The notes beneath the pieces are model-generated. The model did not search any database. It saw only the letters and a program-made list of their open reading frames with translations, and was not told the DNA's origin. Below are positions 18,018 to 27,351 of a DNA stretch of 64,000 bases, one piece after another. This DNA comes from Muricoccus harenae (lineage in GTDB: Bacteria; Pseudomonadota; Alphaproteobacteria; Acetobacterales; Acetobacteraceae). The translations under genes and the position numbers were made by a program. The stretch's first letter is position 1. Each line of letters begins with the position of its first letter. The stretch covers positions 1 to 64,000 of the forward strand of contig NZ_WWDL01000030.1 of the NCBI RefSeq assembly GCF_009848505.1, read 5' to 3'.

Positions 18018-19442
18018 ATGTCAGGCAGGAATGACAAGGGCAGCCGGGAAGGCGCTATCGCACGCGCCCAGGGCTATTTCGACGATGGGCGATATCTCGC
18101 CTCGCTGCGACGCCTGGTCGCTGTCCCATCCGAAAGCCAGATGCCGGACAGCGTCGACGCGCTGCGCCGTTACTGCACCGACGCGCTCTCGCCCGAGCTT
18201 GACGGCATGGGTTTCGAAGCGACCATTCTGGAAAATCCCCGTCCGAATCGGGGGCCCGTCCTGCTGGCCAGCCGCATCGAGGACTCCGCGCTGCCGACGG
18301 TGCTGATCTACGGCCATGGGGACGTGGTGCGTGGCCTGCCGGAGAAGTGGCGCGCTGGCCTGGACCCGTGGAAGGTGGTGGTAGAAGGGGAGCGCTGGTA
18401 TGGCCGCGGCACGGTGGACAACAAGGGCCAGCACCTGATTGCGATCCAGGCGCTGCGCGCGCTGATCGAGGAACGGGGCCGCCTCGGCTTCAACGCCAAG
18501 ATCTTCGTCGAAACAGGCGAGGAGGCCGGATCGCCTGGACTGCGCGACATCATGCGCCGCGATGCCGCGTTGCTTTCGGCCGACGCCTTCATCGGCCTCG
18601 ACGGCCCGCGCCAGGCTACCTTCCTGCCGGATCTGAAGCTCGGCGCGCGGGGTGGCGTGGCTTTCGACCTAGTCGTGAAGCTGCGGGATCACGCCGCCCA
18701 TTCGGGCCACTGGGGCGGCGTGCTCGCCGATCCCGGCTTCATCCTGTCCCATGCCCTTGCCAGCATCGTCACGCGCGAGGGCCGCATCCTCGTTGACGGG
18801 TGGTTGCCTGCCAACGTGCCGCCCTCGGTCCGCGAGGCGTGCAACAACCTGGTCCTTGAGGACGTGCCCGGGACGCCGATACCTGATCCTGGCTGGGGTG
18901 AACCCGGCATGAGCGTGACGGAGCGGATCTTCGCTTGGACGAGCGTGATTGTCCTCTCCTTCATCACGGGCCATCCCGACGCCCCCACCAATGCGGTGCA
19001 GCCCGAGGCTCGCGCACGCTTGCAGGTGCGCCACACCGTGGATGTAAAGGGTGACGACATCATGCCGGCCTTGCGGCGCCACCTCGACGCGCATGGCTTC
19101 CCGGAAGTGCAGATCGTGCCGGTGATGGAGCGCGATATGTTCAGCGCGTCCAGGACAGATCCGGATCATCCTTGGGTGAAGGCGATCGCCGCGTCCATGC
19201 AGCGCACCTATGGCCGTGCACCGAACATCATACCGAACTCATCGGGCTCCAATCCCTCGGACATCTTCCAGGAGGAGTTGAATGTTCCAGTGATGTGGAT
19301 CCCCAACAGCTACGCCGGTTGCAACCAGCACGGCCCGGACGAGCACGCCCTGGCACCTCTGCTCCGCGAAGGTCTCAGTCTGATGGCTGGCATCTGGTGG
19401 GACATCGGAGAGGGGCGCGTACCGGCACGAGGCAGCAGTTGA
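18018..19442 (+). CDS. M20 family dipeptidase/deacylase, paralogue of the 9.9-kb gene
   Basis: A 474-residue M20 hydrolase with all metal motifs: IYGHGDVVRG, GRGTVDNKGQH, ETGEEAGSPG and CNQHGPDEHA. It is very similar over its whole length to the last gene of the peptide operon, including an identical lid segment SGHWGGVLADPGFILSHA and long shared blocks afterwards. The ATG at 18018 follows GGGAGAA; the frame is open far upstream but that part overlaps the divergent binding-protein gene. Divergent placement next to the operon suggests the same substrate class with a different specificity or regulation. Confidence 0.88.
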   Translation: MSGRNDKGSREGAIARAQGYFDDGRYLASLRRLVAVPSESQMPDSVDALRRYCTDALSPELDGMGFEATILENPRPNRGPVLLASRIEDSALPTVLIYGHGDVVRGLPEKWRAGLDPWKVVVEGERWYGRGTVDNKGQHLIAIQALRALIEERGRLGFNAKIFVETGEEAGSPGLRDIMRRDAALLSADAFIGLDGPRQATFLPDLKLGARGGVAFDLVVKLRDHAAHSGHWGGVLADPGFILSHALASIVTREGRILVDGWLPANVPPSVREACNNLVLEDVPGTPIPDPGWGEPGMSVTERIFAWTSVIVLSFITGHPDAPTNAVQPEARARLQVRHTVDVKGDDIMPALRRHLDAHGFPEVQIVPVMERDMFSASRTDPDHPWVKAIAASMQRTYGRAPNIIPNSSGSNPSDIFQEELNVPVMWIPNSYAGCNQHGPDEHALAPLLREGLSLMAGIWWDIGEGRVPARGSS

Positions 19443-19473
19443 ATGAGGGTCCCCCGTTCTCATGGACGCGGGA

Positions 19474-20600
19474 TTAGCTCGCCATCTGCGTCTTGGCTCG
19501 TTCAGGTGTAATGTATTCGAGGGCTGAGTGGATGCGAGCCCGGTTGTCATATCCTTCGATGTAGGCGAACAGGCCGCGGCGCGCCTCGTCTCTCGTCGCC
19601 CAGCGACGCTGATGGACGAGTTCGACCTTGAGCGTGTGGAAGAAGCTCTCCATGGGCGCGTTGTGGTAGCAGCAGGCGGTTCGCTCATGGAGGCGACGGC
19701 ACCGATCGCGGCGGGCTAATCAGCATAGGCCTCGGTTGCATATTGCGATCCACGGTCGGAGTGGCAGATCAGCGCACAGCCCGGTCGTTGCCGCTGCACC
19801 GCCATCATCAGGGCTGCCAGCGTCAGCTCAGTGCGCATGTGGAGCCTCATCGTCCAACCAACGATCTTTCTCGTCGCGAGGTCGAGGATCGTGGCCAAGT
19901 AGAGCCATCCTTCGCCGGTCGGGATGTCTGTGATGTCGGCGATTCAGACGCGGCTCGCGGCAGAAGCGACGAATTGCTGCTGCACGTTCGGTGTGCCCGA
20001 GAGAAGGTGACGGCTGTCGATGGTGCAGGGGCGGAAACGCCGGCCGGCAAGAGCACGGATGCCATGCGCTCGCATCAGCCGCTCGACGCGGCCGCGACTG
20101 CAGCGGTGGCCTTCTGCCCGCAGCTCGGCGTACATGCGTGGACTGCCGTAGCGGTCCTGGTGGCGCGCCTCCACGCGGCGGGTCTCAACGAGGAGCTGGC
20201 GGTTGGCAGCAGCCCACGGGCTCTCCGGGCGGGACCGCCAAGCGTAGTAGCCGCTCGGCGACACATCGAGCACGCGGCAGATGAGGCGCACCGGGTGGGC
20301 GGCCGCACGCTGCTTGATGAACCCGATCCTCACCCCGGCACCTCCGCGAAGATGCCGATGGCTTCTTTTTGCACGTCGCGTTCCATCCGCGTGCGCTCGA
20401 GCTAGCGTCTGAGCTTGGCATTCTGCGACGCTGGATCAGCCTGCGACGGGAGCGGTGGTCCCGCCGCCGTCGGCACCCGAGTCTGCGCAGCTCGCGAACG
20501 AGATGCCGCGCCAAGTTCGATCGCCCGGCAGTTCCTAGCCGCTATACGCGCAATCTCGTCATCAAACTGCTGAAGCTTGCTCCCCGAAGGCCGACAGCCC
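19474..20600 (-). mobile_element. Degenerate IS3-family insertion sequence
   Basis: The minus strand carries a decayed two-frame IS3-type transposase. The OrfA tail (MERDVQKEAIGIFAEVPG) has an in-frame TAG just before it, near 20404. OrfB starts at 20333 with GTG overlapping the OrfA stop; it has PSGYYAWRSRPESP and the integrase-core part ADITDIPTGEGWLYLATILD. It is broken by TGG-to-TGA at 19944-19946, then by another stop and a frameshift near 19690-19715, and ends as MESFFHTLKVELVHQRRW and ITPERAKTQMAS with TAA at 19474-19476. CAAAAAG near 20365 is a plausible frameshift site. Terminal repeats could not be defined, so the right limit is approximate. Confidence 0.85.
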
Positions 20601-20656
20601 GCTTCCGGCCCCCATCTGAGGACCGACATGCCGGTGGCCGTGAACACTCGAGTGAC

Positions 20657-21631
20657 TCAAGGCGACCACGCTGCGGACAACACCCGCTCCGGATCCGCGG
20701 CCAGGACCTGCTTCCGCAGATCCGGTGCGACGCCCGCCAGTTGTTCGTGGGGCTCGGTAAGCCCCATCGAGAAAGGCCAGTCGGAGCCGAAGAGGATGTG
20801 GTCCCGCCCGAAGGTCTCGGCCGCGAGGGCCAGAGCGGCGTCGGAATGTGTGATGCAGTCCGCCAGGAAGTGGCGGAACGCGGTTGTCATGGGTGGTGCG
20901 CCCGTGTCCGCGCCGGGGCGCCGCACGGCCTGGCCGCGTGAGGGCCGGCCTGCCACCATCGCTGCGCTGCCGCCGCCATGGGAGAGGATGAAGCGGATGC
21001 GCGGGAAGCGCTCGATCACCCGCGACATGGCGAGGTGCGCGGCCGCGAGCGCCGTCTCGCCCGGCCCGCCCAGCAGGTTGTGCAGGAAGAAGGGGTCCAG
21101 GCGCGGATCGCGACCCGCAGTGGGGTGCAGCAGCAGGAAGGCCCCAGCCTGGTCCAGCGCAGCCCAGAGCGGCGCATAGGCGGCGTCCGACAGCACGAGA
21201 CCTGAGGCGGCGTGTCCCGCCGCCATGGCGAAACGAGCGCCGCGCGCCGCGAACTCGCCTACGATCTCCGCCGCCAGGGCGGGATGGCGGATGGGAAGAA
21301 GGAAGCTCGGCGCCAGCCGGTCCGCATAACGGGCGCCGATCTCCGCAAGGGCCGGGTTTACGTAATCGCACCACTGGCGCGCTGCGGCCTCGTCCAGGTG
21401 GGCGCGGTACATCGGCGGGGGCACGGAGAACCAGGCGCGGTCGATGCGGTTGGCATCCATCCAGACGAGCAGCGCCTCTGGCCGGAAGACGGCAGGGGTG
21501 GCGAGAGTCACCTTGCCGTCCAGTAGCAGGCGTGGCTCCTCCGGGAACCATTCGACACCGGGAAGCCCTGCGAGGCGCTCCGGCAGGATAGGCGCCAGAT
21601 GCGCGTGGCAGTCGAGAGCAATGCGGTTCAT
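20657..21631 (-). CDS. Amidohydrolase, ACMSD-like family
   Basis: A 324-residue TIM-barrel metal-dependent hydrolase or decarboxylase of the amidohydrolase 2 (ACMSD-like) family. Metal and catalytic residues are seen in LDCHAHLAP (HxH, residues 8-10), LLLHPTAG, FILSHGGG and the late aspartate in GSDWPFSMG. Relatives decarboxylate aminocarboxymuconate semialdehyde, gamma-resorcylate or 4-oxalomesaconate-type acids. The right end of the IS3 relic lies just beyond its stop, but the C-terminus looks complete. It ends 8 bases past the start side of the truncated FAD gene and may once have formed an operon with it. Confidence 0.8.
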   Translation of the reverse strand: MNRIALDCHAHLAPILPERLAGLPGVEWFPEEPRLLLDGKVTLATPAVFRPEALLVWMDANRIDRAWFSVPPPMYRAHLDEAAARQWCDYVNPALAEIGARYADRLAPSFLLPIRHPALAAEIVGEFAARGARFAMAAGHAASGLVLSDAAYAPLWAALDQAGAFLLLHPTAGRDPRLDPFFLHNLLGGPGETALAAAHLAMSRVIERFPRIRFILSHGGGSAAMVAGRPSRGQAVRRPGADTGAPPMTTAFRHFLADCITHSDAALALAAETFGRDHILFGSDWPFSMGLTEPHEQLAGVAPDLRKQVLAADPERVLSAAWSP

Positions 21632-21639
21632 GGGAGCTT

Positions 21640-22190
21640 TCAGACGCGTTCGTGCAACAGACCAGCGCGGAGGTCCGCCAGCGCGGCCTGGGCAGCGTTG
21701 TGGCCGGAAAGGCCAGAAATGAAGTTGCCCGGCCAGGTTCCGTTGCCGGAGAGATAGAGGCCCCGGCTGGGCGTGCGGTACTCGTGCAACCCGGGCAGCG
21801 GACGCATCCAGAAGCTGTTCCAGGGCGCTAGGTCGCCATGGACCATGTTGGCGCCGACCAGCCCGAACTCACGCTCGAAATCCTCGGGGTTGAGGCAGCG
21901 CCAGTCAGTGATGATGTCCGGCAGGTTGGGCATGTACTCGGCACAGGCGGCGATGGTGCGGCGGGCCAGCGCCTCGCGCTCCGTCTTCCAATTCCCGCTC
22001 TTCAGCCGGTAGGGCGCGGTACCAACATTCAGGCTGAGCACGTGCTTGCCGTGCGGCGCTAGCCCCGGCGAGCTGAGGGAGGGGCAAAGGCCCCAGGCGA
22101 CCGGCTTCTCAGCAATGCGGCCGAGCAGCAGGTCCGAATGGCTTTCCTCGAGGTAGTCAAGCGAGGGCGCGATGCGGAACTGCGCGGAGG
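21640..22190 (-). pseudogene. C-terminal fragment of a phytoene-dehydrogenase-like FAD oxidoreductase
   Basis: About 180 residues match the C-terminal part of the FAD-dependent phytoene desaturase-like proteins (FRIAPSLDYLEES, then GLYLSGNGTWPGNFISGLSGHNAA, the last being the FAD-contacting end). The N-terminal Rossmann fold with GxGxxG is missing. Upstream of about 22190 the frame runs into sequence that belongs, on the other strand, to an acyl-CoA thioesterase-like gene. The gene has therefore lost its 5' half at a rearrangement junction and cannot bind FAD normally. Confidence 0.75.
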
Positions 22191-22199
22191 CTATTGTTC

Positions 22200-22528
22200 G
22201 AGCTCGCATTCCGGTAGAGCGGATTCGCCGTCCGGTGCTGACCATATCGGGCACCGACGACGGGTCCTGGCCGAGCACGCGCTATGCAGAGATGGTGGAG
22301 GAAGCCCTAACTGCCGCAAAGCATCCCTGGCCGCACGCTCATCTGCGTTGCGAGGGAGCGGGCCACGCCATCACTCATCCCTACCAGCCGACGACGCACA
22401 TCGTCTGGCCTCACCCGGTCAGCGGTGTCATTACCACGGGTGGCGGTACGGCCGAGGCCAATGCCGGGGCCAACGAGACAACATGGCCTGCGATGCTGTC
22501 GTTCCTACGATCCGCCGCCACAGGGTAA
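22200..22528 (+). pseudogene. C-terminal fragment of an acyl-CoA thioester hydrolase (BAAT/dienelactone hydrolase type)
   Basis: About 108 residues match the C-terminal end of the BAAT-type alpha/beta hydrolases: IPVERIRRPVLTISGTDDG carries the acid aspartate and GAGHAITHPY the catalytic histidine. The nucleophile half (GxSxG) is missing because the homology begins abruptly near 22200, directly at the 5' end of the truncated FAD gene on the opposite strand. It is not expected to be functional. Confidence 0.7.
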
Positions 22529-22864
22529 AGCCTGACGCGCATGGCCTGGATGTGCCTTACACCGGCCAGCTTCATCAGTAGCGGCGTCGGCGTTGGCGTG
22601 AAGTTCAGGGTGTCCATTGCTTGTCTCCCTTTGCCGTCTGAGACAGCGAATCTACTGAGGGCGCTACTTCCAACCGAGTATCTCCCGCTGGATGGCGCCT
22701 CTCTGGGCGCCCGGGCCAGCGCCAAAGTCCTCCGGCAGAAGGACGCCGCCCGATGCAGGATGTGTGCCTCCTTCGCGGCCGCCGGCTCACTCGGGCTGGG
22801 CCCGGCGGAGTCATCGGCAACCGCGAAAGTGGGCTCAGGGGCGGCGGGCTCCCGGCAGGAGAAT
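22529..22864. other. Intergenic stretch with one possible small minus-strand frame
   Basis: No recognised gene. On the minus strand an ATG at 22617 follows AGGGAGAC with good spacing and opens a 68-residue frame (MDTLNFTPTPTPLLMKLAG) running to 22411. Its second half lies antisense to the thioesterase tail, so it may be only the start of a lost gene. The 3' end of fumC borders this stretch at 22865. Confidence 0.35.
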
Positions 22865-24286
22865 CTACGGCTTCGGTCCCGTCATCTCCTCAGCGCGCAC
22901 CCACTGGTCGAACTGCTCGCCCGTGACATGGCCGAGTTTCAGCGCCGCCTCGCGCAGGGTCGAGTTGTCGCGATAGGCGGTCATGGCGATCTTGGCCGAC
23001 TTCTCGTAGCCGATATGTGGGTTGAGGGCGGTGACGAGCATGAGCGAGTTGTCCAGATGCTCGCGGATGCGCCCCTCGTTCGGTTCGATGCCACGGGCGC
23101 AGTGCTCGTCGAAGGCACGGCAGGCATCGGCGATCAGCTCACCAGATTCCAGAACGTTATGCACCATTACTGGCTTGTAGACATTGAGCTGGAAGTTGCC
23201 CTGGCTTCCCGCGAAGGCTACGGCCGCGTCGTTGCCGTAGACCTGAACGGCAACCATGGTCATCGCCTCGCTCTGCGTCGGGTTGACCTTGCCTGGCATG
23301 ATGGACGAGCCGGGCTCGTTCTCCGGGATCCGCAGTTCGGCAAAGCCCGCACGCGGGCCGCAGGCATACCAGCGCACGTCGTTGGCGATCTTCATCAGGG
23401 CGCCCGCCAGCGTGCGCAGCGCCGCACTGGCATTCACCAGGTCGTCATGGGCGGAGAGCGCCGCGAACTTGTTGGGCGCGGAGACGAAGGGCCTGCCTGT
23501 CTCCTTCGCGATCCACCGGGCGGCGGTGTTCCCGAAGTCCGGGTGCGCATTAAGGCCGGTACCCACCGCCGTGCCGCCGATCGCCAGGCGGTAGAGGCCT
23601 GCCAGCGCGTGCTCGATCGTGGCGACGGCATCATCCAACTGGGCGACCCATCCGCCGATCACCTGTCCCAGCGTCACCGGGGTCGCGTCCTGCAGGTGAG
23701 TGCGGCCGACCATGACCACCTGCCCGAACTCGCGGGCCTTAGCGTCCAGGGTGTCGCGCAACTGGCGCACGGCTGGGATGGTGACGTCGAACAGTACCTC
23801 CACCGCGGCAATGTGCATGGCGGTCGGGAAGGTGTCGTTCGACGACTGGCTGTGGTTCACGTCGTCATTCGGGTGCACCGGTTTCTTCGAGCCAAGCTGG
23901 CCGCCCGCGATCTGGATGGCCCGGTTAGCGATCACCTCGTTGGCATTCATGTTGGTCTGCGTGCCGGACCCCGTCTGGAACACGACCAGGGGGAACTCGG
24001 CGTCCCACTGGCCGTCGATCACCTCCTGTGCCGCCCGCGCGATCAGATCAGCCTTTTCCTGCGGCAACTGACCGAGCTCCGCATTGGCCAGCGCCGCGGC
24101 CTTCTTCAGGATGCCCAGGGCACGAATCACCGGCCGCCCGAAGCGAAAGCGCTCGACGCCGATGGGGAAGTTCACGCGGGACCGCTGCGTCTGGGCGCCC
24201 CAAAGGCGGTCGGCGGGGACCTGAACCTCGCCCATGGAGTCCGTCTCGGTCCGGAAGCCTGTCTCCGGCCTGCTCGCCTGTACCAT
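22865..24286 (-). CDS. fumC: Class II fumarate hydratase FumC
   Basis: A 473-residue, iron-independent fumarase that interconverts fumarate and L-malate in the TCA cycle; a homotetramer in the cytosol. The fumarase/aspartase signature [11 protein letters not shown] is present, as are [17 protein letters not shown] and [14 protein letters not shown], which form the active site. Length fits the family (about 460-470). The ATG at 24286 is preceded by GGAGG with five bases of spacing. It is monocistronic in this window. The alternatives, aspartase and argininosuccinate lyase, are excluded by the TNMNANEVI segment. Confidence 0.95.
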   Translation of the reverse strand: MVQASRPETGFRTETDSMGEVQVPADRLWGAQTQRSRVNFPIGVERFRFGRPVIRALGILKKAAALANAELGQLPQEKADLIARAAQEVIDGQWDAEFPLVVFQTGSGTQTNMNANEVIANRAIQIAGGQLGSKKPVHPNDDVNHSQSSNDTFPTAMHIAAVEVLFDVTIPAVRQLRDTLDAKAREFGQVVMVGRTHLQDATPVTLGQVIGGWVAQLDDAVATIEHALAGLYRLAIGGTAVGTGLNAHPDFGNTAARWIAKETGRPFVSAPNKFAALSAHDDLVNASAALRTLAGALMKIANDVRWYACGPRAGFAELRIPENEPGSSIMPGKVNPTQSEAMTMVAVQVYGNDAAVAFAGSQGNFQLNVYKPVMVHNVLESGELIADACRAFDEHCARGIEPNEGRIREHLDNSLMLVTALNPHIGYEKSAKIAMTAYRDNSTLREAALKLGHVTGEQFDQWVRAEEMTGPKP

Positions 24287-24831
24287 CCTGTCCTCCGCTT
24301 TGGGCCAGACACGCCGGGGATTCGGCTCGCGTTCCCAGTCGGATCATGGAACCCGATAAGCCCCGGCGCACAACGCCCGGCGCAGCCATCGGTTCTCGGC
24401 CGCCGGATCGAGCTCAGCAGGCGCGTTCGTCGGCAGCGACGAGGGCAGGCGGAGGGCTGGAAGCCGCGCAGCGGGCGCTCCGTCATGCTCCGTGGATCTT
24501 AGGCTGCCACCGCAGCGACCCTCGCGGCCTCGCCACCCTGCGGTCACCGGTCGCGCCTTCTTGCTGATGCCGGGCAGGCTGCGCTGCAGATCACCGGTGC
24601 TGCAGGTCCCGCCATCCAGCGGTTGCAGCGCGTGGAGCACCATGGGGGCCATTAGCTGCTGCACAGCTCCAGCATGCGCCACGGCGCGCAACCAAACTCA
24701 TGGAGTTCCGGACTCCTCTCGCGCATGGAGGGGCACCGTAAGGTGACTATGCCCCTGAGGGGTGCCTCCTAGCCGCGCCGTGCCGGGGCTCCTACCTACG
24801 GGCCTGGGAGGAGCAGGTGAGGTTTGGGAAC
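24287..24831. other. Gene-free stretch between divergent genes
   Basis: About 545 bases between fumC and the reductase gene, which diverge, so both promoters should be here. The open frames have no recognisable content and neither strand shows a strong palindrome. Confidence 0.4.
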
Positions 24832-25896
24832 ATGGCAGGATCGGCACTGATCGCGGGCGTCAGCGGCATCGTGGGCAACAACCTGGCCCGGCGCCTTCTC
24901 GGCCAGGGCTGGCAGGTCAGCGGCCTCGCGCGGCGCCCGCCGGGCGATATTGAGGGGCTACGGCCAGTCGCGGCCGACCTGCTCGACCCTGCCGGGCTGC
25001 AGGCGGCACTGCGCCACCAGCGCCCAACTCATGTCTTCATCACCACCTGGCTGCGCCAGCCCACAGAGGCGGAGAACATCCGCGTGAACGCCGTCATGGT
25101 GCGCAACCTGCTGGACGCGCTGCGACCCGGCGGCGGCGTGACCCATGTCGCGCTGGTGACCGGCTTGAAGCACTATCTCGGGCCCTTCGAGGCGTATGGG
25201 AAGGGCAGCCTGCCCGCCACGCCCTTTCGCGAGAACCAGCCGCGCCTGGACATCGAGAATTTCTACTATGCCCAGGAGGACGAGGTCTTCGCCGCCGCCG
25301 CGCGCGACGGCTTCAGCTGGAGCGTGCACCGGCCGCACACCATCATCGGCTATGCCGTCGGCAACGCCATGAACATGGGCGTCACCCTCGCCGCTTATGC
25401 CACGCTGTGCCGCGAGACCGGCTGGCCCTTCCTGTTTCCTGGCTCCGCGATGCAGTGGAACGGGCTGACCGACATGACGGATGCCCGGCTGTTGGCGCGC
25501 CAGCTGGAATGGGCCGCGACCACCCCGGCGGCGCGGAACGAGGCTTTTAACGTGGTCAACGGCGACGTCTTCCGCTGGAGTTGGATGTGGAGCCGCATCG
25601 CCGAATGGTTCGGCCTGCAGCCGGCCCCCTTCCCTGGCCAGGGCACGCCGCTGGAGCAGCAGTTGGCCGATGCCGCTCCGGCCTGGCGCGAGATCGCGCA
25701 GCGGCACAACCTTGCCGAGCCGGACCTGAACCGTTTGGCCTCGGCCTGGCACACGGATGCCGATCTGGGCCGCCCAATCGAGGTCGTCACCGACATGAGC
25801 AAGAGCCGAAAGCTAGGCTTTCTCGATTACCGGGCGACGGACGATGCCTTCTTCGACCTGTTCACCACGCTGCGACAGGCCCGGATCATCCCCTGA
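24832..25896 (+). CDS. PRISE-like SDR (progesterone 5-beta-reductase/iridoid synthase family)
   Basis: An extended SDR of about 354 residues. The NAD(P) motif is GVSGIVGNNLARRL near the N-terminus, and the catalytic region reads ENFYYAQEDEVF, as in PRISE-type enone reductases where Tyr acts with a shifted Lys (here LVTGLKHYLG). Relatives reduce the C=C bond of activated enones with NADPH. The ATG at 24832 has GGTGAGG nine bases upstream; a GTG at 24817 is an alternative. It is followed by a hairpin terminator and appears to be transcribed alone. Confidence 0.8.
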   Translation: MAGSALIAGVSGIVGNNLARRLLGQGWQVSGLARRPPGDIEGLRPVAADLLDPAGLQAALRHQRPTHVFITTWLRQPTEAENIRVNAVMVRNLLDALRPGGGVTHVALVTGLKHYLGPFEAYGKGSLPATPFRENQPRLDIENFYYAQEDEVFAAAARDGFSWSVHRPHTIIGYAVGNAMNMGVTLAAYATLCRETGWPFLFPGSAMQWNGLTDMTDARLLARQLEWAATTPAARNEAFNVVNGDVFRWSWMWSRIAEWFGLQPAPFPGQGTPLEQQLADAAPAWREIAQRHNLAEPDLNRLASAWHTDADLGRPIEVVTDMSKSRKLGFLDYRATDDAFFDLFTTLRQARIIP

Positions 25897-25958
25897 CGCC
25901 GCTTTGAGTCGGAACCGCCGCAGATAAGGGTGCCGGTGACCGAGCCCCCCTGACAACG

Positions 25959-25981
25959 CCGCCCTGGCTCCATCAGGGCGG
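25959..25981 (+). terminator. Hairpin after the PRISE-like gene
   Basis: CCGCCCTG (25959-25966) pairs perfectly with CAGGGCGG (25974-25981) over a 7-base loop, 62 bases after the stop codon. Only a weak T-rich tail (GTTCCGTTCT) follows, so it may need Rho or act as an mRNA-stabilising end. Confidence 0.5.
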
Positions 25982-26339
25982 GTTCCGTTCTACCACCAGG
26001 CCGCTGATCGGCACGCCCAACCTCGCCTCGCGCATGGACGCCGCGCCATGGGGCGAGCGGCGCCTGATTCCGGCGCCCGTGCCTCTCTCAAAGCCAGCAA
26101 CAAAGCAGCGCCCGCCGGCGCAAGGACACGGCCAGCACGCCGGCACTGAGGGCAGCCCGCGAAGCTGCCAGGGCGTCTTCACTTCCCTTCTCGACCTTCC
26201 ATGCGTCACCTCCACGGCGGCCAGGGCCAGCGCCACAAGCCGCTGGAGGTCAGCGCATCGTGATCGCAGGTTTGTCAAATTGGGCAACGCGACACGGCTC
26301 CGGGAAGCGTTTCTAAAACTCTGTCGGGAGCAAGCGTCG
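25982..26339. other. Gene-free leader region of the first TctC gene
   Basis: No coding sequence was recognised. GGGAG at 26326-26330 is the ribosome site of the next gene; the promoter must lie upstream. Confidence 0.4.
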
Positions 26340-27335
26340 ATGCACAACATGACCCGGCGCCGGGCCCTGGGCGGCGCTGCCCTCCTGGCCGCCAGCGGCA
26401 GCCTCCTTCCGAAGCCCGCCGGCGCCCAGGGCGCGGCTTGGCCGTCACGCCCGGTTCGCCTCATCGTGCCCTTCCCGGCCGGCGGCACCACGGACCTGCT
26501 CGCCCGCATCCTGGCGGAACGCCTGCAGCAGCGCCTGGGCGCGACCTTCGTTGTAGAAAACCGGGGCGGCGCCGGCGGCAGCATCGGCTCCGACGTGGTC
26601 GCCAAGGCGGATCCGGATGGCTACACGCTGCTGATGGCCACCATTGGCACGGCCGCCATCAACTACGAGCTCTATAAAGACAGCATCACCTACAAGCCGG
26701 CGGACCTCGCCGCTGTCTCCAACGTATCGAATGTGCCGAATGTCCTGACCGTGCATGCCGGCTCCCCCACGCGCACTCTGCAGGACCTCGTCACCCGCGC
26801 GAAGAGCAACGCGGGCGGCCTCACCTATGGCAGCTCCGGCAACGGCTCGAGCCTGCATCTGACGGGCGAGTTGCTCAAGGCCGAGGCGGGGATCGACCTG
26901 ATCCATGTGCCCTATCGCGGCTCCGGCCCGATGCTGACCGATGCGATCGCCGGCCGCGTCGATATGGCCATCGACAACCTTCCTTCCTCCATGGGCCATA
27001 TCCAGGGCGGGCGGCTCCGCGCCCTGGCGGTGACAAGTCCCAAGCGCAGCCCCTCGCTGCCTGATGTGCCGACGGTGCGGGAGGCCGGCCTGCCAGGCGT
27101 CGAAACGGTGGCATGGTTCGGCATCCAGGCCCCGGCCCGCACGCCGCGCCCCATCATCGAGCGGCTTGCCACAGAGATCCATGCGGCCGTGACGGAGCCG
27201 GCAACTCGCGCCAAGATCGCGGAGTTGGGCGGCGAGCCCGTGGGCGATAGCCCCGAGGAGTTCCAGCGCCTGATCGACGCCGAGATCACGCGCTGGACGG
27301 AGGTGATCCGCCGCGCCAAGGTTCGGCCCGACTGA
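26340..27335 (+). CDS. TctC/Bug-type periplasmic solute receptor (A)
   Basis: A 331-residue substrate-binding protein of the tripartite tricarboxylate transporter family, which binds a carboxylate in the periplasm. The leader is Tat-like (MTRRRALGGAALLAASGS) with cleavage near GAQG. Family landmarks are RLIVPFPAGGTTDLLAR, VVENRGGAGGSIGSD, DPDGYTLLM and LIHVPYRGSGPMLTD. The ATG at 26340 has GGGAG nine bases upstream; a second ATG nine bases on is possible. It starts a short operon with an SDR and a degraded 3-hydroxyacyl-CoA dehydrogenase. No TctA or TctB gene is near. Confidence 0.92.
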   Translation: MHNMTRRRALGGAALLAASGSLLPKPAGAQGAAWPSRPVRLIVPFPAGGTTDLLARILAERLQQRLGATFVVENRGGAGGSIGSDVVAKADPDGYTLLMATIGTAAINYELYKDSITYKPADLAAVSNVSNVPNVLTVHAGSPTRTLQDLVTRAKSNAGGLTYGSSGNGSSLHLTGELLKAEAGIDLIHVPYRGSGPMLTDAIAGRVDMAIDNLPSSMGHIQGGRLRALAVTSPKRSPSLPDVPTVREAGLPGVETVAWFGIQAPARTPRPIIERLATEIHAAVTEPATRAKIAELGGEPVGDSPEEFQRLIDAEITRWTEVIRRAKVRPD

Positions 27336-27351
27336 CGAGACGGCGGATGTG

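Noticed and set aside
22411-22617. Possible 68-residue minus-strand protein with a good ribosome site
   Set aside because: The second half is antisense to the thioesterase tail, so only about 30 residues could be original coding sequence, and no family is recognised. Mentioned in the intergenic entry but not called a gene.
22541-24502. A 653-codon open frame on the plus strand
   Set aside because: It lies antisense to fumC, which is unmistakable, and its translation has no recognisable domain. Long antisense frames are expected in very GC-rich genes.
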